DNA from: Actimicrobium sp047621345
Lineage (GTDB): Bacteria > Pseudomonadota > Gammaproteobacteria > Burkholderiales > Burkholderiaceae_D
Assembly (NCBI GenBank): GCA_047621345.1
Contig: JBLHLW010000014.1
Location: forward strand, 1-64,000
Direction of reading: 5' to 3'
DNA length: 64,000 bases
In this document: piece by piece, positions 19,431-26,576 of the stretch
Numbering within the stretch: position 1 is the first letter of the stretch
How the letters are laid out: each line of letters starts with the position of its first letter
Made by a program: the position numbers and the translations under genes
The notes under the pieces: model-generated
What the model was told of the DNA's origin: nothing
Seen by the model: the letters and a program-made list of their open reading frames with translations, nothing else
Database searches by the model: none

Positions 19431-19491
19431 CGTAGTTACTACGTGGAGCGCTTGCGGTTTCTTTATTTGATGTCTATAGTTCAAGTACTTG
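19431..19491 (+). promoter_or_regulatory. promoter of acyl-CoA dehydrogenase with two palindromes
   Basis: TTGCGG (19452-19457) and TATAGT (19475-19480) with a 17-nt spacer form a good sigma-70 promoter. The perfect palindrome CGTAGTTACTACG (19431-19443) lies just upstream of the -35 and CAAGTACTTG (19482-19491) covers the expected transcription start. They are candidate operators, perhaps for the TetR protein at 21881; that link is inference. Confidence 0.45.
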
Positions 19492-19543
19492 TTCTACCTA
19501 ATGTTTGTTAGTCCGTCAAACAATTTTTATTCCGGAGCCATTC

Positions 19544-20722
19544 ATGACCGCCCTCCTCACCCCCGCACCGCTCTCAGACACCACCCCTTATTTCACGCAG
19601 GATCACGCCATGCTGCGCGACACACTGCAGCGCTTTATTCGCGACCGCGTCCTGCCTTTTGCTGATCAATGGGAAATCGATGGCTCTGTCCCGCGCATGG
19701 TCTTGCAGGAAATGGGCGCGCTGGGCCTGCTCGGTATTCGGTATGACGAACAGTTTGGTGGCAGCCAGCTAGACACCCTGGCCACGGTCGTCCTGGCCGA
19801 AGAATTGGGACGCTCGACCTATGGCGGCTTTGCGGTGACGGTGCTGGTGCATACCGATATGGCGTCACCGCACCTGCATCACGCCGGCACGCCGGCACAG
19901 CGTGAAAAATATTTACCTGACATCATCGCTGGCAAAAAAATCGCTGCCGTCGCCATGACCGAATCCGACGCAGGCTCCGACCTGGCCGGCATGAAGACCA
20001 CCGCCCGCCGTGAAGGCGATGACTATGTGCTCAATGGCGCCAAGATGTACATCACCAATGGCGTGTTTGGCGATGTCTTTTTTGTCGCCGCCAAAACAGG
20101 CGGGCCGGGAGCCGGGCACAAGGCTATTTCCATGTTCATCGTCGAGAAAGACACGCCGGGATTCTCGGTAGCCAGGCCGCTAAAAAAGCACGGCTGGCTG
20201 TCGTCGGATACGGCAGAACTGGTCTTCGACGAATGCCGTATCCCCGCCAGCAACCTGCTCGGCGAAGAAAATCGCGGCTTCTATTCGCTGATGAAAAATC
20301 TGCAAAACGAACGCATCGTACTTGCCGCGCAGGCCATGGGCGAAGCCAGTAAAGCCATCGAACTGACGCTGCAATGGGTGACGCAGCGCAAAGCATTCGG
20401 TGCCACGCTGTGGGATAAACAAGCCATCCGTCATCGCTTGGCAATGCATTGCGCAAAAATCGAAGCAGCGCGCCAGTTGATCTACAACACAGCGTGGCGT
20501 GATACGCAGGGCCACATGCTGACCAAGGAAGTCTCGATGATCAAGGCGCTATGCGGTGAACTCGTCAATGAAGTCATGTATGACTGTGTGCAATTTCACG
20601 GGGGGATGGGTTATATGCGCGAAGCCACCATCGAACGCATGTCGCGCGACGCGCGCATTCATGCCATTGGCGGTGGCGCGACCGAAGTCATGCTGGATGA
20701 AATTGCCAAGAAGCTCGTCTGA
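19544..20722 (+). CDS. acyl-CoA dehydrogenase
   Basis: A 392-residue FAD flavoprotein that introduces a trans-2 double bond into an acyl-CoA. The family segments AMTESDAGSDLAGMKT (near 145), the C-terminal FHGGMGYMREATIERMSRDARIHAIGGGATEVM and the RIVLAAQAMGEA helix are clear. Start ATG at 19544 follows CCGGAG weakly; the open frame extends to 19505 but that part is upstream of family homology. It feeds the enoyl-CoA to the MaoC/carboxylase steps encoded on the other side of the divergent promoter. Confidence 0.85.
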   Translation: MTALLTPAPLSDTTPYFTQDHAMLRDTLQRFIRDRVLPFADQWEIDGSVPRMVLQEMGALGLLGIRYDEQFGGSQLDTLATVVLAEELGRSTYGGFAVTVLVHTDMASPHLHHAGTPAQREKYLPDIIAGKKIAAVAMTESDAGSDLAGMKTTARREGDDYVLNGAKMYITNGVFGDVFFVAAKTGGPGAGHKAISMFIVEKDTPGFSVARPLKKHGWLSSDTAELVFDECRIPASNLLGEENRGFYSLMKNLQNERIVLAAQAMGEASKAIELTLQWVTQRKAFGATLWDKQAIRHRLAMHCAKIEAARQLIYNTAWRDTQGHMLTKEVSMIKALCGELVNEVMYDCVQFHGGMGYMREATIERMSRDARIHAIGGGATEVMLDEIAKKLV

Positions 20723-20768
20723 GGCGATCATTCCGGTACTTGTTCAACCCACTGAAAACCATCTGCCC

Positions 20769-21833
20769 ATGCCGATCAACCCGGACCACCCAACCGCCAA
20801 CACGAAACCCGGCCCGCTTGCGGGAACAACGATTATTGAGTTGGCGGCAATCGGCCCTGTGCCGTTTGCCACGCATTTCCTGCAGCAATTGGGAGCGCAT
20901 GTCATCGTGGTCGATTCACCGATCAATCGCGGGCTGGGATTACCGCTAGCTGCCGATTTTGATTATCTGGCCAGCGACAAACAACACGTTACGATCGACC
21001 TCAAGGCCAATGACGGACCGGCACAACTTTTCGACCTCTTGCGCCACGCCGACGTGCTGATCGAAGGCTTCCGACCCGGCACGCTGGAGCGCCTGTCGCT
21101 GTCGCCTGCCGCGATGCATGCTGCATTCCCCTCCCTGATTATCGGGCGATGCAGCGGCTGGGGCAGTCACTCCGTGCGGGCTGGCACGGCCGGTCATGAC
21201 ATCAATTATCTGGCGCTCTCGGGGGCACTGGCAGCGATTGGCCCGGCCAACAAACCGATCCCGCCACTCAATCTGATTGCCGACTTTGGCGGCGCCGGCA
21301 TGCATCTGGTCACCGGCATCCTGGCGGCCCTGCTCGGCCGCAGCAAAGATGGCAACGGCACCGTCGTCGAAACCAGTATTTATCAGGGCACGACATCACT
21401 GATGACGATGATCTATGGACTCGCCGACGCCGGGCAATGGCATCCTGAAAGAGAATCCAACATCCTCGATGGCGGCGCGCCTTATTACTGCTGCTATGAA
21501 ACGTCCGATGCGCGCTGGATGGCAGTCGGCGCCATCGAACGCAAATTTTTTACTGCGTTTGTTCGCCAGATTGGCGCCGACGAAATCGACCTTGATCGAC
21601 AAAATGATCAAAGCTACTGGCCTGAAATGCGGCATCTCATCGCAGATAAAATAAAGCAGCGCACCCGTCAGGCATGGGACCTTATTTTTCGGGACACCGA
21701 TTGTTGCTGTACGCCTGTACTGGAAATGGATGAAGCCAGAACCCATGAAACAACCCTGTCGTCATTCAATGGGGCTATTCCAAACAATCCCATTTCTTTC
21801 ATTGAAAGGGTGACGTCTACTGATAAGCCTTAA
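20769..21833 (+). CDS. CaiB/BaiF family, alpha-methylacyl-CoA racemase-like
   Basis: A 354-residue class III CoA-transferase fold protein. GHDINYLALSGAL (His at about 143) and IADFGGAGMHLVTG (Asp at about 172) match the His/Asp acid-base pair of alpha-methylacyl-CoA racemases, so racemisation of a 2-methyl-branched acyl-CoA is the best guess; CoA transfer is the alternative. The frame is open much further upstream (20556), but that overlaps the dehydrogenase. It starts 46 nt after that gene and probably shares its transcript. Confidence 0.8.
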   Translation: MPINPDHPTANTKPGPLAGTTIIELAAIGPVPFATHFLQQLGAHVIVVDSPINRGLGLPLAADFDYLASDKQHVTIDLKANDGPAQLFDLLRHADVLIEGFRPGTLERLSLSPAAMHAAFPSLIIGRCSGWGSHSVRAGTAGHDINYLALSGALAAIGPANKPIPPLNLIADFGGAGMHLVTGILAALLGRSKDGNGTVVETSIYQGTTSLMTMIYGLADAGQWHPERESNILDGGAPYYCCYETSDARWMAVGAIERKFFTAFVRQIGADEIDLDRQNDQSYWPEMRHLIADKIKQRTRQAWDLIFRDTDCCCTPVLEMDEARTHETTLSSFNGAIPNNPISFIERVTSTDKP

Positions 21834-21880
21834 AAACCAACCACTTATTTTCATATTTAATATTAATTAATAATAATAAA

Positions 21881-22510
21881 ATGTCTGACGAAATTGAGAT
21901 CACCAAAAACAATCCGATCACGGATAAAACGGCTCCTCTCACCGGAAGAGCGCTCATTCTTGATACTGCAGCGACGTTATTCAGGAACAAAGGTTTTGCA
22001 GCGACCTCGTTAAGGGATATCGCTACTACAGCCAATATGAAAGCTGGCAGCTTGTATTACTATTTTGAATCCAAAGATGCCATTGTCGCCGAAGTCTTGC
22101 GTATCGGAGTTGCGCATGTTTTTGATCAAGTAAAAATTTCAGTCGACGCACTCGGCGCGAATGCTAGCTCCAGAGAGTTAATCGGCACAGCGGTATCGGC
22201 ACATTTAAATGCATTACTGCACACGCAAAATTTTACGTCTGCCAATATCCGGATATTCGGGCAAGTATCTGATGAAATAAAACGAAATCACATTCCGCTA
22301 CGTAAAGAATACGAGCAGTTCTGGGCAGAGTTGCTGAATCGTTGCAATCGGGATTTAAACCAGAAACGCAATTTGCACTTGGTACGATTTTTTATTATTG
22401 GCGCGATGAATGCGACGCTGGAATGGTTTCAACCGGGCAAAGCTAGCATTTCGGATATCGCCTCGGAATTAACAGCGTTACTACTCGACGGCGTACTGAA
22501 AAAAGAATAA
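21881..22510 (+). CDS. TetR family transcriptional regulator
   Basis: A 209-residue one-component repressor. The N-terminal helix-turn-helix is visible as ILDTAATLFRNKGFAATSLRDIA followed by MKAGSLYYYFESKDAIVAEVL, the canonical TetR recognition helix. The ligand domain resembles regulators of fatty-acid and acyl-CoA genes. It follows the racemase gene by 47 nt of very AT-rich sequence and has no clear Shine-Dalgarno. A role controlling the flanking acyl-CoA genes is inferred from position. Confidence 0.85.
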   Translation: MSDEIEITKNNPITDKTAPLTGRALILDTAATLFRNKGFAATSLRDIATTANMKAGSLYYYFESKDAIVAEVLRIGVAHVFDQVKISVDALGANASSRELIGTAVSAHLNALLHTQNFTSANIRIFGQVSDEIKRNHIPLRKEYEQFWAELLNRCNRDLNQKRNLHLVRFFIIGAMNATLEWFQPGKASISDIASELTALLLDGVLKKE

Positions 22511-22597
22511 AAACGCAGCGGTATTGCGCTGGCCTGGTAGTGCGTCATAGCGCAATATCCATCAGAATGGACACGAAACGAACCGGCTCCTGATAGG

Positions 22598-23860
22598 TCA
22601 TTTAGGTAGCTTTGCAAATTTTTTATAGACATCGCGCGCTTCGTCAAATGACGAACGGCGATAGGTTGCCTCCGGCATTTCATCGGCCCATTTTTCATTA
22701 CCAAAGAACTGAAACCCGCTGTTCTTGATGTCCTTGTAAATCTCGACGGCCTCATCCTTATTGCGCGCCATGGCAACACCACCAAACGGTCCCACCCGTC
22801 TCGGTAAAAAAATCACGTTTGGATAATTATCAGCAGTGACGGTATAAGGATTCTGTGTATCTGCACCATGCTGAACAATCTCGTTGGAAACAGTGCGCCC
22901 TAAGGCATTGTTTATATCGAGTATAAATGCATTCAGCCGTGGCGAGATCACTCCCCGATCGAGCTCCGATTCGACGTCATCAATGGTGATCGGTAGCGGC
23001 GTTGATTTTGCCGCGCAGATATCGCCGGTTGAAGGGGGCATTGTACTCATCAGTGGCATTTCAGCACGATTATCGAGCAAGCCGCGCAATAACTCTTCCG
23101 CTAGTGCCCTGCCAGCGATAAGGGATGATTTGTAATTATCCCGGTCGTCCATTCGTTCAAGCGGTACGGCGAACAACAGCAAATCATAATCAGCGGTCAA
23201 CGCTCGTGCTGGCTGATTATCTTGACCGACAGTGGCTAGCACTTGCACTGGTTTTCCCTTATAAAAAATTGCATACTCGGACGCCCGATTACGATTAACT
23301 AATTTACCATTAAAGGTATATTCCAGATTATTTTTTTTAGCATGCAGGGAAATCCCGGCTGCACCAACTTCACCTTTTTTAGTGATTACTTTCATCTCAA
23401 TCAAGGTATCCAGCCGCTCTTGATTAATTACTAAAGGCAAGCTAGTAGCGTATCCATTTTTAATGCAAGCATCGATTTCTGAATCCATTAACTCTATAGC
23501 CTCCGACTCACCAACCAACTTGCTAAAGGCTTGCTGTACAGGAATAAAGCCAGCCATGGGTCCCCAATCTGCGCTTTTTCCCTTGATGTTGAGACCTTTG
23601 GTTGGATAACCTTGAGCAAGCAATTGCGTCGCTAACGGATTAACTGGGCGAATGCCGAATACGACATTACAATCTTCTGCCAGATCAGAGAGTATGGACA
23701 CGTGGCTATCCACAATCCCATGCTCGCTACTGCGAGCGCGCACTGCATTAACGCCGCGCACTATTTGATTGTGCAAGACGTTCTGCACATCGACCTGCGA
23801 TTGCGGTTCTGAATTCGAGCGCATCAGAGAGCGGTATTTTCCTGCCGACTTGTTCATCAT
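22598..23860 (-). CDS. ExoY/edema-factor-like nucleotidyl cyclase, probable type III effector
   Basis: A 420-residue protein of the class II bacterial cyclase-toxin family (ExoY, edema factor, CyaA), which make cyclic nucleotides inside host cells. The core matches ExoY along its length: FGIRPV (R71), PTKGLNIKGKSADWGP (K88 and K95, substrate-binding lysines), then LTADYDLLLFA with metal-binding D224 and D226, and a C-terminal NALGR...HGADTQNPYT region with DNYPNVIFLPR. There is no signal peptide, as expected for a type III substrate. A perfect hrp box lies about 150 nt upstream. The gene stands alone in AT-rich DNA. ExoY enzymes need a host activator such as actin; none can be inferred here. 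Confidence 0.85.
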   Translation of the reverse strand: MMNKSAGKYRSLMRSNSEPQSQVDVQNVLHNQIVRGVNAVRARSSEHGIVDSHVSILSDLAEDCNVVFGIRPVNPLATQLLAQGYPTKGLNIKGKSADWGPMAGFIPVQQAFSKLVGESEAIELMDSEIDACIKNGYATSLPLVINQERLDTLIEMKVITKKGEVGAAGISLHAKKNNLEYTFNGKLVNRNRASEYAIFYKGKPVQVLATVGQDNQPARALTADYDLLLFAVPLERMDDRDNYKSSLIAGRALAEELLRGLLDNRAEMPLMSTMPPSTGDICAAKSTPLPITIDDVESELDRGVISPRLNAFILDINNALGRTVSNEIVQHGADTQNPYTVTADNYPNVIFLPRRVGPFGGVAMARNKDEAVEIYKDIKNSGFQFFGNEKWADEMPEATYRRSSFDEARDVYKKFAKLPK

Positions 23861-24008
23861 GGGTAACTTGCCTTTTTTTTCATAAAAAATATTTTATTAT
23901 TTATAGCGTTTTCACATGCATTTATTTACACAAAATTATTGACGATATAAAAAAATATCATTTATTAATGCAAAGGCATTTCCAATCAAGTCGACGATTG
24001 ATTTTTAA

Positions 24009-24036
24009 TCTGTGGCAAGGAAGTAATTATGGTTCC
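24009..24036 (-). promoter_or_regulatory. hrp box (HrpL-type sigma factor promoter) of cyclase gene
   Basis: On the minus strand GGAACC (24031-24036), 15 nt, then CCACAGA (24009-24015). This matches the hrp-box consensus GGAACC-N15/16-CCACNNA exactly. It reads toward the cyclase gene with a long AT-rich leader of about 140 nt. Confidence 0.75.
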
Positions 24037-24725
24037 TTATTGGCATTTCGTTGTACACAACTCCGCCTCAGAAATGGCGGTAACCTTGCCTGACACGCGC
24101 CTGGCATAGCGCCGAATATTGAGGTTGTAGTCGTCCTCGGCAATCTCGCCAAGGGTGACGTCTTTGGCGTAGCGCATGATGGCGGCGAAATGCTCGAGGG
24201 CGGCGAGGATTTTTTCGCTGTCTTGCGCACGCAGGGTGTTCTGGTTTTTACCTTCGGCAAAACGGAGTTCGCCATTGATGAACAGCACCTTGCGTTTGTG
24301 CTCGGCGGGTTTGCGTTTGTTGAGGATTAGCAAGCGAGCCGGAATGCCGGTGCCGTAAACCAGACCCGCTGGCAAGCCGATCACGGCTTCAAGCAAATCG
24401 TCGTGCAGGGAGCCTTTTCGCTAGCTCCGCGAAATAGCACACGATGTGGCATGACCACGCAGTGCATGCCGTCTTTGTCGAGCGAGGCAATCTGTGCGAC
24501 ACAAACGCGAGGTCGCCCGCATCCTTGTGCGCTATCCAGTGTGCGCATGCCGACCTGCGGGTTCAGTAGCGCCACCATCTTTGCAAGACCTCGCTGTGGG
24601 TACAGAACTCGCCGGCTTTTTTGCCGGCCGAGTCGGCAAACATTTTGATCAGGTTTTCAGACGCGGTACCCAGCAAGTCGGTCGAGGCAAAGTCGCTATT
24701 GCGCACCCGGTGCTTGCCGAAATGG
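24037..24725 (-). pseudogene. hsdM: type I restriction-modification methylase HsdM, degraded
   Basis: Pieces of an HsdM N6-adenine methylase occur in order but in different frames: LLGTASENLIKMFADSAGKKAGEFCTHSE, then VALLNPQVGMRTLDSA with a ruined SAM motif, then LEAVIGLPAGLVYGTGIPARLLILNKRKP and a C-terminal tail to 24037. The catalytic DPPF/NPPF region is absent. At least two frameshifts and a large internal deletion are implied. No hsdR or hsdS is present. Confidence 0.75.
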
Positions 24726-24775
24726 GATGTCAATGGAGTGCTGGCATGACATTGCGAGAGCGCGCTGGCAGATCG

Positions 24776-24985
24776 TTAAAGCAGGCCAAGCGTGTCGAGC
24801 GCACTGGATAACTCGGTTGTGAAGAGCAGGGCCATGCCGTCCTCCCGACCATTGATCAGCACAAACGGCGTGCCGTCCGCGCTGGTGCCACGGTGGGCAA
24901 TCTCGATACCCTCCTCGGTGCTGGTTTCGGTGATTGTTGCGGTAGCGAGGAAGTCGGCCGCTTCTTGTTTGGAGAGTGATTTCAT
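24776..24985 (-). CDS. small hypothetical protein (copy 1, intact)
   Basis: A 69-residue acidic protein starting MKSLSKQEAADFLATATI and containing IAHRGTSADGTPFVLINGRE. I do not recognise the family. A second copy, frameshifted, lies 0.65 kb away at 25635-25833, on the other side of the bufferin-like gene and in the same orientation. Coding reality is supported by the protein-level conservation between the two copies (mostly third-position changes). Confidence 0.5.
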   Translation of the reverse strand: MKSLSKQEAADFLATATITETSTEEGIEIAHRGTSADGTPFVLINGREDGMALLFTTELSSALDTLGLL

Positions 24986-25043
24986 GGGGTTTCTGGGATT
25001 GATCATTGCGGACAAAGTAACGTGAACCGACCGGCTTGGCATC

Positions 25044-25195
25044 TCGCAGGGTGGGCACGGGGGTACCGTGCTCACCCAACCAGACTCGCCGATGGGTTAG
25101 CCAATCGCTATAGGTTTGCAATAACCGGATGGCATTGCACCGAATGATCCGTTGGCGGTGCAATGCCCTGCCGTTATTCGACCCTACGATGGTTA
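25044..25195. repeat. intergenic palindromic repeat, families A and B
   Basis: Contains a degenerate family A copy (CAGGGTGGGCACGGGGGTACCGTGCTCACCC) and two family B units built on GGCATTGCACC and GGTGCAATGCC around 25132-25170, ending in GACCCTACG. It fills the gap between the small gene and the bufferin-like gene. Confidence 0.55.
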
Positions 25196-25450
25196 CTTGG
25201 ATTTGACGTAAGTAGTTCGACCACCCTCTTTCACACAGGTACCCTTGGCAACATATTTCCACTCCGAAGCGCCACCGCTAGACTTCGCCTGACCGGCGCA
25301 GGAATGCACACCGGCTGCATCGGCGCAATCATTTTGTCCTGCCTTGGCAATGCCGTAGCACTTCTCTTTGCCCGCAGGGGCAGCCGTAGCGACAGACGTG
25401 GCGGCAAGACCTGCCAAGGCGGTCGCGATCAGGATCAGACGTTTGCTCAT
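25193..25450 (-). CDS. bufferin-like small periplasmic protein (DUF2282, BufA1 type)
   Basis: An 85-residue protein with a Sec signal peptide (ending near ATSVATAAPA) and a mature part with four cysteines in EKCYGIAKAGQNDC, HSCAGQAK and KGTC. This is the DUF2282 pattern, recently described as ribosomally made copper-buffering bufferins whose cysteines are modified to thiooxazoles. Family members normally sit with a DUF692 enzyme (BufB) and a DUF2063 partner (BufC); neither is present here, so maturation would have to be provided in trans. Confidence 0.75.
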   Translation of the reverse strand: MSKRLILIATALAGLAATSVATAAPAGKEKCYGIAKAGQNDCADAAGVHSCAGQAKSSGGASEWKYVAKGTCVKEGGRTTYVKSK

Positions 25451-25634
25451 GCTTATTCTCCAAAAAAGGAACCGGCCCGGTGAAATCCGGCCCGGAAGGA
25501 CCTAACAAATCGCCGTAACCGGGATTGCAAGCCCGGATCAGCGACCATGGAAATCAACAGATTACAGCAGACGATCAAGCAGGCGCTTAATTTCAAGCGA
25601 TGAGCTGTGAGGGTCAGGCTTGATGATGTTTCCA

Positions 25635-25833
25635 TCAGAGCAGGCCAAGCGTGTCGAGCGCGCTTGATAACTCGGTCGTGAAGAGCATCGCCATACCGTC
25701 ATCCCTGCCATTGATCAGCACAAACGGCGCGCCGTCCACGGTGGGCAATCTCGATGCCTTCCTCGGTGCTGGTTTCGGTCGTTATTGCGGTAGCGAGGAA
25801 GTCGGCCACTTCTTGCTTGGAGAAAGATTTCAC
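25635..25833 (-). pseudogene. second copy of the small hypothetical gene, frameshifted
   Basis: It begins with GTG at 25833 (VKSFSKQEVADFLAT) and follows copy 1 closely, but after IAHRG a 10-nt stretch present in copy 1 (CACCAGCGCG) is missing. The remainder (PFVLINGRDDGMAL and the shared C-terminus) continues in another frame to 25635. The upstream flank shared with copy 1 extends into the GATCATTGCGG region, so the duplication included noncoding DNA. Confidence 0.65.
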
Positions 25834-25893
25834 AGGGCTTCTCCGATTAATCATTGCGGGTAAAGTGACGTGAAGCGATCGGCTTGCCATCTC

Positions 25894-26036
25894 GCAGGGT
25901 GGAGTAACCGCAGGACATTGCACCCCACGATGCTGCTGAAAGATTAAGCACAGCGGTATGGGCACGGCCGTATGGTGCCCACCCGAATGATCCTGTGAAT
26001 GACCGGAATTGGCGAGCTCTTATGCTCACCCTACGA
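25894..26036. repeat. intergenic palindromic repeat, family A/B copy
   Basis: Starts with CTCGCAGGGTGG, includes GGACATTGCACCCCACGA, then TATGGGCACGGCCGTATGGTGCCCACC and ends CTCACCCTACGAAA. It is a scrambled copy of the family seen at 4441 and 26430. Confidence 0.5.
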
Positions 26037-26090
26037 AACTGGATTCCTCGGACAACAGATCTGACCCGCAATTTTTCCAGCGCAATCCCT

Positions 26091-26136
26091 AAAAAAAAAC
26101 CCGCATGGCTTTGGGCCGTGCGGGTTTTTATTTTTT
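26091..26136 (-). terminator. Rho-independent terminator after tRNA-Ser
   Basis: The stem CCCGCATGGC / GCCGTGCGGG with a short loop is followed on the minus strand by nine Us (26091-26099). It lies just downstream of the tRNA-Ser 3' end. The T-rich stretch on the other side suggests it could also act in the opposite direction. Confidence 0.75.
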
Positions 26137-26137
26137 C

Positions 26138-26228
26138 TGGCGGAGAGACGGGGATTCGAACCCCGGATAGGCTATAAACCTATACACGCTTTCCAGGCGT
26201 GCGACTTCAACCGCTCATCCATCTCTCC
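26138..26228 (-). tRNA. tRNA-Ser (anticodon GGA)
   Basis: The minus strand folds as a class II tRNA: acceptor GGAGAGA with TCTCTCC, discriminator G and encoded CCA, anticodon loop CCTGGAAAG (GGA), an extended variable arm, and GGTTCGAATCC in the T loop. It reads UCC and UCU serine codons. Confidence 0.93.
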
Positions 26229-26429
26229 TGCATTACGTTCACCGAACCCAACGTCCGTTCAGCGAAGCGCCGAAGTATAGCAATAAATCGGCTTCCAACA
26301 CGAGAATCAGCAGTCGATTTCTGCTTCCTTGCAAAATAAAACGTGATCATCGGTTTGATATGACCGGGCCATGCTCCAACACCCTCGCCTCAAATTCCGC
26401 TAACGCTAAGCCGTGACGACGCGATCTGG

Positions 26430-26541
26430 GAGGGTGGGCACGGCATTTCGTGCCCACGCGCGCGACCGGCAATTTTTGCCAATGCCGGACGTTCTCAAGC
26501 GCGCACGCGTGGACACGATACCGCTGTGCCCACCCTACGAG
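26430..26541. repeat. intergenic palindromic repeat, family A copy
   Basis: GAGGGTGGGCACGGCATTTCGTGCCCACGCGCG at the left and CGCGTGGACACGATACCGCTGTGCCCACCCTACGAG at the right form the same two-armed structure as at 4441-4550. It occupies the gap between tRNA-Ser and acs; I see no gene in 26229-26576. Confidence 0.7.
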
Positions 26542-26576
26542 TGCAAGCCTTCCGAAAGCGCTCCAGGCTGATCGCC

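Noticed and set aside
24009..24036. The cyclase hrp box as chance sequence in AT-rich DNA
   Set aside because: Thirteen-base identity to the consensus with correct N15 spacing and orientation is unlikely by chance, and two sister motifs precede the other effector-like genes.
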